Origin: Nematopogon swammerdamellus
Taxonomy: Eukaryota > Arthropoda > Insecta > Lepidoptera > Adelidae
Direction: 5' to 3'
Length of the DNA: 64,000 nt
NCBI GenBank assembly: GCA_946902875.1
Contig: OX336342.1
Location: 11,835,523 to 11,899,522 of the forward strand
A program made the position numbers and the translations under genes. Below are positions 1 to 13,400 of this stretch, one piece after another. How positions within the stretch are numbered: position 1 is the first letter of the stretch; each line of letters opens with the position of its first letter. Below the pieces are notes generated by a model. That model was not told where the DNA came from. It did not search any database and saw nothing but the letters and a program-made list of their open reading frames with translations.

Positions 1-3000
1 TTCTGCGTCGTCATCAAATCTGATTGGTGGGAATTCTTGATCATAGAATCCTCTCTGTGTGGAAGCTGGAGTCTTTTCCGGTGGTGGTTCTTCATCACCG
101 AAAGGCTTGGTGTTGTAATAATCAGCAACATTTGGTATTCGAGCATTGCCAAATTCACCTGTTAGGTCTCCTTTCATTGTATCATAGTCTTTAGTCTTTA
201 ATTTGGTGAGATCACCAGATCCAAATACAGGACACACTGCAAAATTGGTGTACAGTGTGGGTTCCTGTACTTGCATAGGAGGAAGCTGTCTCAATTGAAT
301 CATCAAGTTATCTATGAATGTATCATAGTCTTCTTCCAATTTTGATGCTTTTCTGGGTCGTTTCTTTGCTTGATTAGCATTATTATTGCTTTCCAAAGTG
401 CCCTTCATGCTGTTCTGCATTTGTCTTCTCTTTTGTTGGTATTCACGACGCTTTCGCTTCTTCGCTTCTGAAGGTGTTTCTGGAAGGACACTCTCAGAGT
501 TGGTCTCCATTCCAGTTCCCTCAGGAAATTCTTCTTTCAATGGATGTTCTAACTTGCATTGATCTGACGCTGTCGACACACCGGAAGCCGCAGATTGCTG
601 TGAACTTTCATCTAGAAGTTCTTTTTTGACGTCCAATGGAGTAAATGGTCTTTGCACTGGGCTCTGTTGAGGTGGTAACACTTCCTTCTTGATAATCTGC
701 TGAAGATTGTTGTCAGCATTTATAGATTGATACATTGGAATTGTTTTCACAGTTGGGGTTTCAGCAAGTACCAATTGCTCATCTTTCGGTAGACCTATCT
801 GAATATTCGTAGGTTTCCTGACATCCATTAGTGACTGTGTTGTAGTTTGTACGGTTACAGGTGGTAGAGATGACGTAGGAGTGACTACACTAGTCTGCAG
901 TGGCCTTGTGATGAAAGACTCGCGTGTTGTGAGCTGCCGAGGTGAGTTTTTAGGAATTTCAACTTCCTGCGGCATTGTCAGAGCAGGTGGGGGAATTGAA
1001 GGTCGAGCCAACTGTGCTTCTAAAGATGTAATAGATCCTAGGGCTGGGGCAGTTCTTTGGATGGTCATAGGTCTAGAAGGTTGGATTGTTGAAGCTGTAG
1101 TACTTGCAGTAGTTGTTTGAAGTAACTGCTTCAACAAAACATTTTGAGATTCATCTCCTCTTTGAACGGTTGTCAAATGCATTCCTTTGATTCCCATATC
1201 ACCTGTAGTAGGTCCACTCGGTTCATCTGTCTCCATGGGTTCAGATTTCACTATAACAGATTCTACGCTGTGCCTTTTCGTCGGTTGTATGTGTCCCACT
1301 ATAACTTCACTTTTTGCTTCATCGGTGGACTTTGATCTCTTGAGAGGTGAAGTCAATTGTGTGTGTAGAAGAGTTGAAGAAGTAATCATATTTATTGATG
1401 TCGGTACTTTTTGACCATAAGATGTGTTCAAGATATTGTGAGCGTGAATCATAGCAATGTTGGACTGACTATCTTGACTACCAGGTGCTTTAGCAGACAT
1501 CACTAGTGCTGGTGGCTGACTTGAGCTTATATTCTGAGAACTAAATGACATATTTCCCATTGATAATTGTCGTGTCGGTTGCAATAAAGTAGTGCTGAGA
1601 ATACTAGAAGCCATCATTTGAGTTTTTTGGTTTGTGCTAGTAATAGTGCTTACAGAACTACTGGTGTGCCCAGCGGAGACTGCAGATGACAATCCACTGT
1701 GAATTTTAGAGAGAGCAGGCATCTGGATTACTTGCTGAGTCGCTGATATAGGATTCTGAGATTCGGATGCTTCTGGTACATTAACATTGGAGACCAAAGG
1801 TGACAGAGCTGGCGATTTTGTCAGTGGGCTTGGCATTGAAACAGGTGAGAGGTTTGGAGAAGAATTTGGGGAGCGGCGACCTTGACTTATGCCAGACAGA
1901 GTGTTCACACGAGATCCTAAAACCAATGCCGAACTCATAGGCTCTGTGCTATTCATGGATGTGCTAATACTGCTCTGTTTCTCTATTTGTCGATGCATGG
2001 GAGTTGCTCTCGAACTTATAACTTCAACCTTTGATGATGGTAAAAGATTTTCGAAGTTAACTTGAGTCGGTGTAGCGGAATCAATCTGACTATTCTTTCT
2101 TGCAACAGTTGTCGTAACCACGGTGGACTCCGGTTTGGAAGTAGTTAACGAAGACATTATAGTGCGCAGCTGCTGTGAGACATTCGCCATATTCGTTGTT
2201 AGTTCAGTTGGCTGCGATAGGGGTGATAGTTGAGGTATTGCAGCTGACTGGATGAGTCTTTCAGACTCTTTGTTTTTTATAATAGCCTGCACAGTTTCTT
2301 GCATTGCTTTCATAGCTTCTGAATCTATCGGTGTGCGATGTTGGGCACTGGCCTCTATATTAGGATTAGCCACTTCTTTAGGATTATGCATGGGACTAGA
2401 GATCTTGGCTTGCGCTTGAGTGCCAAGCTTGACTGAAAAAAGCTTTGGATCATCGATGTTTTCGAGCATACTCAGCATGTCTTCAATACTCTCCACTTGT
2501 TTGGGATTATGCTCTTCGTGATCTTGATTTTCACGCTCCTGCATTGTTAAATCATTCAAATACTGCTCTTGTGATGGAGTAGGAGAAGGAATGGAAATTT
2601 GAACAGACTCCTGAGAAACTTCCGAACTTATTTGCATATTAGAATCAATTACCATATCTTTGGTTTGATTGGCGATTGCCTTTATAGTTTTTAGCACATT
2701 CACTTCAACTCTCGGGGAGGTACTTTCGGAAGTACTCGAGTCGCTTACTGATACGCTGGGCACACATTTTATGGGCAGTGTCATGTTTCCTTTCATTTCG
2801 TCCTCTGATTTGTCTTCGTCGTCTCCCTCCATGATGTTGTCTGGTATTTTCTCAGGTATTGGGTCTGGTGATTTGATGTCCGCTTTACCCAAAATCAAAG
2901 GTTCGGGAATACATAACGTATGAGGCAGCTCAGTGTGCTGACTGATTTCAGATTCAATATCTATATCTGATTTCCCGCTTGTTTTACTAACTGACGGTGG

Positions 3001-4419
3001 CGGGTCTGACATATCCATACCGCTATCCTGTGACTTGATAGAGCTTTGAGAAAGCGCATCGTTGCCAGCACTGGTATCTTGAGATACAGTGCTGTCTGGA
3101 GAGGCAACATCATCTTCAAATATCTTTGCAGGTAAGGTGGCGTCGTGTGTTACAGACAGACTTGACAATTTAGCTGTTGATAGTGAAATTGCCATGGGTT
3201 GTTCTATTGATTTAACTATTTTCTGCTTGACTTGGTGTTGAGTCAATATTGAAATGGGCATTCTTGAAGATCCAGCTGTATTAGATGTCGCTAGGTTTAT
3301 GACTGGACTGAGGGTTGCAACTTTAGGTACGTTCATATTCGATGATATCACGCTGATCACAGACGTCATAGGTTTGGAAACAGCGAGAGTCAGCGATGGA
3401 TTAGTTAAGTTTAGTGGAACCTTTTTGATATGAGTTTTACCTCCATTTGCAGCGTTGCCCACATTCAAGCTCTTTAAAACAGGCACTGAAATAGTCTGAT
3501 TAGCGATAGAGACTGACGCGACAGTTGCTTGAGATACCTCATTAAGAATTTTGGTGTTGCCGTGGGGAGATAGCATTGTGGCACTCAACATGGGTAAACG
3601 ACCGAGAGATGAGCTGCTTTGTCCTGTATTAACAATTTTATACTGTTGAACTGATGTTTGGGGCTGCTTAGGAGCCGCAAGACTGATCACAGCTACAGTT
3701 TTTGTTGTGGTCTCTGTTCGTGTCGGTGGCTTCTCTCTGGGCCGCTCCTCTTCGTCAGTATTTTCATCTTCAGGTTTGCCGCTATCAATTAGCTCCTCAA
3801 AATCTTCTTCAGTTGCAATTCTTTCTTCGGGTGAAATTGCTCCAGGTTCCACTACCACTATATCATCGTCGTCTAAATGTTCACCTTCCACGATTTCTTC
3901 AACATCGGTGTCATCACTCTTGGACCCGAAGCCTAATCTTGAGGTGTCGTCTGCTTCTGGAGCATAATCTACTCCATCTGATGAGAAAAGTACATATTCC
4001 TGTGAGTTCTGTGGACTACCGGTTGGACTTTCTGGAATATCATCAATGAGTATTGGCTCCGACGGCTCTGGCATCGGAGCGGGAGTTTTACCACCGAATC
4101 TCGGTCGAGGTGGAGTTCTTCTTTTGAGAATGGATACTTTATTGATATGAGAAGTTCTTCTTCTTTCGTCATCTGATTTGTTGGGCCAGATCGGAGATCC
4201 ACCGAATAGGCCTAGTTTGAAGAAGCGAAATCCTGGCGGGAAGGGTGCGTTGTGGTGTCCGTGGTGACCGCCACCGCCATGGTCGTGCTGGGGCGCAGGA
4301 GACGCCGCAGGAGAGGCGGAGGGGGTGGGGGTGCGAGGTACGTGCGGAGAGCGCGACATGGGTGACGCTGGAGCTCCACCCATGGGACTGTATTGCTGAC
4401 GCTGTAGCATTTGTTGTCT
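1..4419 (-). CDS. KMT2C: KMT2C/D exon 45: 4.4-kb exon of the trr half, LXXLL box and NLS (residues 2790-4262, runs off left edge)
   Basis: After the acceptor TTTACAG it reads RQQMLQRQQYSPMGGAP and stays open for 1,473 codons to base 1. Features: PPGFRFFKLGLFGGSPIW (about 4,180-4,240); an acidic stretch (3,780-3,990); long Ser/Thr-rich disorder; QNVLLKQLLQ at 1,117-1,146, an LXXLL nuclear-receptor box like human LLKHLL; basic clusters KKRKRREYQQKRRQ (about 425-470) and KKRPRK (355-375); and DYDTFIDNLMIQLRQLPPM (about 280-335). Drosophila trr uses an LXXLL box for the ecdysone receptor (family knowledge). No intron was found inside it. The PHD/FYR/SET part must follow beyond base 1. Confidence 0.9.
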
Positions 4420-7400
4420 CTGTAAATAATGAACCTCCTTTAAGATGGAAATTGGAATATTGGTAACGATAAGGAGGCGCTGCTGCCGGACAGCGCCGCC
4501 GCATGGACGGTGGAGTATACAAGTTTGACAGTGTGTTCGATCGGCGCCCAGGAGCCGCCTCTGCTTAGTGAGAAGTCTGGCAGCCACCCAAGGCGGCCGC
4601 ATTAAAATGGTTAAACTACTTTAAACGATTTTAAAATCTTGTACTTACTGTTAGGCTGTCATTGGATGGGTTTCCTGGAGAGGGAAGTGGCTGTGGGCTG
4701 CCGAGAGGTGAGGTTTGCCGACCACCAAATGAGACTCCAACCCTCATTCCTATAATGTAAAACACCCGGCTCCAATTATATTAAATTTTTCAACAAATGA
4801 TTAAAAGATGTAATTCTTTATTAATTTGAACACACACCTTGCTGATGATGAGGAGGTCGAGCAAATCTCGTTGGTAGTGGTGAGCAGCCAGGCACTGGAC
4901 GTGGGAATCTTCCGGTTGCGTAGTCCATGCTCTGTTGCTAATAATGACAAAACATTCCATTATACTTCAATATCATATATGTAGGTATGGGTAGGAAATG
5001 CAATCTCGCGAGATTTTGGACCCAGCCGAGATCTCGCGAGACCAGAAAGTCAGTCGCGCGAAATATCGCAGTTTATGAGATCTCGCGAGATCGGGTAATT
5101 TCACTGAAAATTTATGCAAATATTAGTAATTACTGATTATTAAAATTCAAGAGATAAATAAAATATGTATTTAATGTAGCATCAATGATTTTTATTTTGT
5201 AGTAAGTTTTATTTCGTAGTAATTATAAGAAGTAAGTAAAATAATAATTGAAATTAAGAAACTTAAATTAAACTCTTCAAAAAAACATTAATCAAATTAG
5301 GTAATTAACATTTAAACAAGTATTTATTTAGTAATCAGAATTAAGTATGTACCTACTTTAAGTTTGTCAGTCAGACGAATCTCTTGACGGTCTGTGTGTC
5401 ATCATAAGGAAGAAGTTATTTTTGAAAATAGCTTCTCAAAAAACACACCATATCAAGGGTTTCACCTGACAGACGGCTCCTAATTTTGCAGGCCAAGTAG
5501 CCTGCGCGCGGCCGAAAATGCCAGCTCTGCTTCTGTACTCGTCGTAAGTGTCACAGATAATCTCGAAATCTCGCGAGATCTCGCACAAATTTCTTTATCA
5601 ATTCAATATCGCAATATATGGACGAGATCTCTAGATTCTCTTCCGCGAGATCTCGAGATTGCATTCCCTATGTATGGAACTTCTGAGGTCTTTACAAACT
5701 CATACAAAACAAGAAAATAGTCTGAATACTTACTCCCTGTAACTGTGGCGAATGAGAAGCCACTGGACTTTGTATTTGCGATTGCTGATAAATCTGAAAT
5801 AAGGAGCACTATTAATCTATGCTCTTTCTCATTGAATATAGTCCGCACTAAAATTGGTATGTGTAATATCTAATGTGTAATGTAATCTGTAATAAATAAC
5901 TGCTCCAACACCGATGGCAACGATATTATTATGCGCCGAAAGGGACCTAAACGTCGGTGGCAGGCAGGTTCTTGCCTGCCAAAATTGTGAGTTGAAATTG
6001 CACTTCACAAATAAAGTGAGGCTTTGTTTCAATTTCACACACACGCGAATGGATAAAACCCCCAATAATAACAGATTCAATTCAGATGTATTCTTTCGAA
6101 TTTTATACAGAAATACAACAAACAAATGACTAAAAACACCAGAAATTATATTTGTTGTTGCACAAAATCGCGTGCATCTCTAACAGAACTGGAAAGAACA
6201 CTATTAACCTATCCCTTTTCACATCGAATATGGTCTGCACTAAAATTGCCATGTGATAGAGCGAGGGCACCTGAAGTTGCTTAATCAAATAACTGTGGTG
6301 TATGGATGTATGGGTGGCAAATAAAAAAAATCAATGAAGTACCTGTGGACTACGACTTGGAGTTGGTAGTTGGGGACTAGTCCTCTGAACTTGCAGCTGC
6401 TGCAGAAAATGTTGCGGTGACGATATCGTGTTCTGTTGCTGCATCGGCGATTGCTGCGTGTGCATCGGAGATTGCTGTGAATGCATCGGAGATTGATGTG
6501 GATGCATCGGTGACTGTTGGGTGTGCATCGGAGACTGCTGCGTGTTCATCGGAGACTGCTGTGGATGTATCGGTGATTGCTGAGAGTGCAGCGGTGACTG
6601 TTGCATGTGCATCGACGACTGTTGCTGATGCATCGCTTGTTGCTGTTGCTGTATAATGGATGTCTGTTGGTTGTGGATGGTGGACTGTTGGGACAACATC
6701 TGCGACTGTTGAACGTGCATCGGTGATTGTTGCACATGCATGGGGGACTGCTGCTGAGAGTGCAGCGGCGATTGCTGCGTGTGTAGCGGTGACTGCTGGG
6801 TGTGCAGCGGCGACTGCTGAGCATGCAGTGGGGACTGTTGAGAGTGCAGCGGAGATTGCAGTGGAGACGTAAGGTGGTGAAGCGGCGACTGAGGTGCCAA
6901 GGAGTGGTGTGGAGATTGGGAGTGAGGCGACTGGATGTGAAGCGGCGACATGGACGGTCTCTGGCCGCCCGCACGTTGAACGGTTGGTTGTCCCGTAGTA
7001 CGTATAGTTTGAAATTGTTGCTGTCCAAACTGTTGCAAATGCATAGTGTTCTGTTGCATTCCTGTAACTTGTTGCCCCCTCTCGTTTTGTCCGACAGATA
7101 GTTGACGAACCAGTTGTTGCTGATTGCTTGCTCCACCGGCGGACTGCTCGATGACGAGAGTTCTGGCACCTTGCACGATACGACCCTGAGATTGTATCTG
7201 ATGTGGAGATGCGACGATAGCTCCGATTCTTCCTTGAGGACCCATTAAAGAAGACTGCTGTCCATCGGGTCCGATGACCGCCTGTTGTCTCTGTTGCCTT
7301 ATTTGTTGGTTTATTTGTCTATCGATCTGGTGCTTCAGCTGAGGTGATAGAGGCATATTTTGATTTTGGGCAAAGACAGTCTGGTTGGTAGTAATTTGTT

Positions 7401-10400
7401 GTTGCGCAACAACTGTCTGTTGAGCCAGTTGAGGACTCTGCGGCGTTTGTTTATTGCGATATTCCTGTAATGTCATTTCCATTTAATTTTGTCAGCAAAT
7501 ATTGAAATAATTTAGCTGAAAAAATAGCAAGAGACATTTCATGGAAATTAATGCAGTTTTTTTTTATCCTAATTTAAGTTTGGGACTTTAGCTGTATTTG
7601 GTTATGTCAGCCCCATGCAGTAAATTAATGCTGTCAGTTACACATGGCAAGAAACATTGTACAAGTCTGAAAAAGTAGTACTTTTGCTAAATAATAGTGT
7701 TACCTGCACGAGCTGCGAGTGCTGACGGGACTGCTTCCTGGCCGACTCCAAGTGCTTCTGCAGCACGGACTGCTCATTGGAGATTCGAAGCAACTCGGAC
7801 GCGTCGGCGGGAGCAAGCTCGTTGCCCGACTTGCGCAGCTGACGTTGCTTGCTATTCAGCGACTGCGGAGAAGGAGAACGTCAACGTACGGAAGGAGAGG
7901 ATTGTTTTTGAAGTTCTCTAGGAGGATGCTAATTGCGCACAAACACGAAAGCTCACTACAGCGGCGGCGGCTCACCTTGCGCATCTTGCGGAGTTTCTGC
8001 ACCTCGGTCTCGTAGTACTTGAGCTGGTCGTTGACGTAGATGTTGTGGTGCTGGAGCCACTGCTCGTAGAGGTGCTGCGCCTGGCGGTCCGCCTCGGTGA
8101 GGATGCGTTCCGGTGGCTGCGGAGGCGCGGGCAGCGGCGACGCGGCGAAGAGGGGCACGGCGGGCACGACGGGAGCGGGAGGCGCCACCGCCACGAGCGG
8201 CGCGCTCGCCGCCGGAGCGCCCACGCCGCCCCACTCGCCCTCTGTCTGCCGCTCCTGTTCCCGCTTCTCCTGTTCCAGTAGCTCCTCCAGAAGCAACGGT
8301 TGCTCCTGGTTTACGTTCTGATGGTTAAATTATTGTTTCTTTCATGTTTCGTGTTAATTGATCCCTCCACCTCCTGTTGGGTGATGCATCGGCGCATCCG
8401 AGACGTTCTATCGTTAGTGGGTCCAAAACCTATTTGTTGTGCTCTAACATAATCTGATTGGCTAGTATTAAAAATCATTGTGACCAATTCATGAATAAAA
8501 TAATGATCATGTTTAGATTTTATATGCGAATCTAAACACGCTTTGTGACAATTATTTCTTTTTGAAATGTTTTTATTTATTTTCATAATGTGCTACAATG
8601 ACTTTTATTCTTATAATATAGTCTTTCATTAGTAGGTAACTTTACGCTTCAGTCCGTTCATCATAGCAACTAATGCCGAGCGGTTTCTCTTTCTCTGTAC
8701 TTCTCACTCCCGCAAAGGGTGATTGAAGTGGCTGTGAACTGAGGTTATGAATATAGTTTAATTTAAAAAATTTATTGAAATATTGTTTATTTATTTGATG
8801 AATGAAAATGTTGCAATAAACCTGTTTATTTTTATATTGTATTGCCGACTGCACCTGGCTACCTGAAACCTTCTCAGAATAAAAACGCAAAACTAACTCC
8901 AGGCGCAGCGGCGCACACGCCGTTATGGTTTTGAGATGACTTTCGCATACACCTATGACTCACAAACACAACCTTGTGTCCTGTGTAAAGAAGAGTAATA
9001 ACCGTTGCGAGAGCGAGAAACCACTCAGCATTAGTTCCTAGGATGAACGGAGTATAAGGGGTGTATGTGTATCAGATACTGATCACGTTCCCATACAATT
9101 TTTTTTTCTACAGTATAAAAAACCTACTCACTCCTCAAATGTAATACGTGAAGTGCGCGTATTTCACCTTGAAATAGGCATTCATAGGTCAATGCACTCC
9201 GCCGCCATGCCCATAGAGTAATATAGTGCGACGCCGCCGCGCTACGCGCCGCCGACGGGCCATAGATTAAGGTGAAATACTTCACGTATTAAATTTGAGG
9301 AGTAGGATTTTCATATCGTAAAAAAAATTGGTATGGGAACGTTATCAGTGTCTGATACACATACACCCCTTAGCGTAAAGTTACTTACTAATGAAAGACC
9401 ATATATTATATTGTGGCAAGTGATTCTGAAATCTTGATATCATAAGTGGAAACGTTCAGATTATAAGTATTCAAATGCCTTTTTTTATTGCACCCGAACT
9501 GGGCCGCTGTGCTCGAGGTCACAGCATCAGGCACAGCCAATTGTTTAAATATTGTGACAAATAATTTGAGCCACAAGTTGCATGTAAGTGCTATTGCTGC
9601 ACTTGGAATGTTTAAAATTTTCAGTTCAACAATTTTTCTTTATTGATTGTAATTCTGTACTTTTTCATTGTACCAATAAAATACAATACGTATTACAAGA
9701 ATATTTTTTTATTATAATATTGAAGTATAAAATAGTCATACGAAGAGCATTTCATTTATCACTACCACTAAATTATTATTTCAGAATCAATAGCCCTGAT
9801 GAATAAATAAAAAATAACCAACACCTGTTTACATTGTCATTCTTTTACGAAGTTCTGAACTTTCAGCAGAAACCCTATCAAACGTTGTTTGTATTACTGC
9901 TGGCGGATGCGAAGCCACAAGAACCTCGTCACCCTCAGTTGTCAACTGTCAAAACTAAAGCGGCCTATTCAAGTTCCTGCAAGCAGGGCCAATATCAGGG
10001 GTAGCGTTGCCAGGACTGGAGGAATATTGGAGAGGCGTATGTCCAGAAGTGGACGCTTACATGCTGACTGATTATTGCCAGATGTACCATAATTACAGTA
10101 TTCATATAATATTATCAGCCCGACTCGCTGCTACCGTCCTTTATAAAAGCAACTATTTTCCCACATTTTCAGAAAACTCACGACCTTTTCTGATGTTGAT
10201 AATAAAAGAAATGGTATACACCCTGGAGGGAAAAAACAACTTAATGAAATTAAACCATGAAATAAAAAAATATCCCTTAAAATCCATATTGTTTTGTAGA
10301 AATACCATAAAAAGTAATATTTTATGAAAAAAATGCCATGAAGAAAAGCCAGACGATTGGACGCACCAAGATGCCGTCTACCGTTTTAAGCGTTCCTACT

Positions 10401-13400
10401 CTAAATATAGAGTCCTTCACTGGAGGAAGTTTGGCAATTCTGTCTAATTTCCATTGCAGAAGTGGAATAGTGTCCTCTTCCTCATCAAATCATTAACTGT
10501 GAAATCTCTTTGCAATTTATGCAATTTATTTCTCTGTTGCAAGGTATGAAACTGAAGGTCTACTTCCGTGGAGAGCGAGGCAGGCCATCCATTTTCAGGT
10601 TAGTTTGACAGTTCACAAGCGAGTGAGACAAGTTTCTGGTGTCTTCTCATCCGCGGCCAGTAATTTTATTATAGAAGAGAAATTATTAGACGTTGACGGA
10701 ACTAATGTTAGAATGTTAGATCATAGTGCATGCACACCGAATGTGTCATAATGGAAACAAAGGTATGTTTTTTCATACAGGGTTTCTACTGTAATCACAA
10801 TATTTTTTTTATAAAACAGTTTTTGTACTTCTATACATATGTAGTGCGAACTTGAATCATATTTAACTTATTTCTAAGGGAACGTCTGACATAACCTTGT
10901 TCCACATTAATAATAGATCCAACTTACTTATTTTTCATAAATTTCACATTACAAGTTTACAAATGTAATACAATTGTAATTCCCCACGTCCATCGATAGG
11001 AAAGAAAATTGAGTTTGATTAAAGTGACAGAGTGAATGAATGAAATGGTTGGAACAAGATTACATCAAGTCCACGCATATAAATAATTGTGTTGCTTATT
11101 TGCTTATTTGACAAATGTGATCTGTGCGGATGTACGTTAGATATTCTGTCCTACATTGGACATCTGAGGTGTTTGTTTATTATCAACAGAGAGCCTAGTT
11201 AGGATTGGCAGCAGGGTCGAACTGTGTACAGTTATGTATGTGTTAGCAAGTTAATCAGGGGTGGAAGAAATATGTATCTTCTTCTTATGTCTAGGAAATG
11301 TGTTTTATTTTCATTAGGTAAGGATTGTTTTAAGGAAAGCGCGACTTTTATGATCTTTACGCTACATCTAAAAGTAGGTATATAAATATGTCCATGGACA
11401 TTCTGTGATGCATGAGGATTGTGAATGCCATGCGCGGCCTGAGAGGAGCCTTTTCAGGCCCCTTTTGAAAAACCGCAGGCTGTACTTGTGAGGAAACAGA
11501 TTAGAATGTTTAATTTCTATGGATATTATTTCACCACTATGTTAACTTCAAAATAAATTGACCTAAACATAAAAAAACCTAGATGGATTACCTATTTTAT
11601 TAAAATATCATATTTTATATACTTTGTAATGTATAATGTGTAAGTAGTTTTTTAACTAGCATCTTATTAATATAATTTTTTTATTTTTCAATTGTATCAC
11701 ACAAGTATTTTTGTATCTATTTATTTATTTATTTATTTATTATTAAGAAAACATACAGCCAGTTACAGTTACAGTAGGTACATTGTTTTATGCAAGGCGT
11801 ATGGCCAATTACATGTTTCCCTATTTAGTCATTTAATTGTTTATACATAACATAACTATTGTTAGGAGCTTAAGTTACCTAAATGGGCATACACTTTGAT
11901 CTGTCTAAGTATGTGTGTATGAGGGTGTGTAGGGTATGTGTGGGTGTGTGTGAGGGTAAGTATGTGTGTGTGAGTGTGTGTGTGTGTCAGGGTATATGGG
12001 TGTGTGTGTGTGTATCTACTTACACTTCACTATATTTAATCGAATCTCAAACTTGACTGAAAGAAATATCTGTAAGGGTAAGTCCGCCTTTGCATGTAAA
12101 TTTTTATTGTGGTTATTTCTGTAAAATGTAGCAATTAACTATTTTCAACCTCCCTATGTAAACATACAACATATTTTTAAGTTGATTGTGTTCGAAGTCT
12201 CCGGTATGGCACCTACCTTCTCGGTGGTAATATTGGATGGTCAGAGCATGTGCTCTGACCCCTCGGACCCAGCCACCCATACCAGATTACATAAAAAAAA
12301 AATCCTAATAAAAAACAACTGCAGCTTTGCTCAAATCTCAAATGAGTTCACAAAAGCCAGTTACCTATCGTAAGCCGCACACAATGTAAGAATTCGACTC
12401 TGTTGCCCAATCTACAAAGCTCTCTCGTGATCGCACATTCTTTTAATTTAGATATTCTCTTTGCGTTGTACTTATTGCATTTATTTGACTGTGGAAAATG
12501 CTAATGGAAGGTAAAAAAAACACAGTTTTCCTTTTGGAAATTCCAATATTTCCGGATAAGTCACATCAGTAGTCCTAGTGTGTTGAGGACATCTTTTTCA
12601 TTCATAGGCAAAATTTACTGAATAATTTTCAATATTTAGCTAAATTAATTTCTGTTCACAATGTGCAAAACAAATCTTTAAGAGACTGAATTATTCATAT
12701 TCCATGAATTATTTATATAAGTGATGGATTTTATTACATTTTATTCCATAACCACAGCCAAACAAACATTTAATGCTCTATGTGTAGGGTCCCAGAAGGA
12801 ATGTGCTAGAAGTACCGCGTGCCAAAATGAATGACCGACCATGAGTGTTGCCAGAACTGTTTCAGAAGAGGATTGCATGTATCTGTGTGGAAGTAGTTTA
12901 ATCAAAATAGGCAATTTTTTTTAATACTCTGGATTACGATTTATTTACACTGGTCGTTTATGTATGGTTCTATGGCATTAGTTTTGTAAAATTATTTCCT
13001 TAAAATAATTGTTGATGTCAATAATCAATAAAATGTTGTTTATGTTGTTTGAAATTTACAGAATTATTGTAAGTCGTTTTGTTTTTTAATAGAACATACA
13101 ACCATAAAATATGGATATGCATATTTTGGGAGCTTAATTTCAAATTGCAATAGTTTATATTATGATAAAAACAAATAGAAAGGAAACAAACATTGATAGG
13201 ATGGACAGAGAGCGGTACTGCCAACACATACTCCCCGCCCCGCGAGACGAGACACAAGGAAACAAAACAAGTAACATGAACGCAAGTAACATACACCTTT
13301 GTTTTCAATATATTTATTAGTAGGTATATAGAATAATGTGTCAACATCGAGGTGCAGCTAGTGTGACAACACTAGAGTTAGTCGAGTGTTAGGAATATTG

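Noticed and set aside
6417..7169. Several ORFs on both strands over exon 41
   Set aside because: They are shadows of the 21-bp coding repeat; any frame of a repeat without stops stays open.
7856..8328. Arg/Ala/Pro-rich ORFs over exon 39 on both strands
   Set aside because: GC-rich coding sequence leaves the other frames open. Only the frame with PLLLEELLEQE matches the family and keeps phase.
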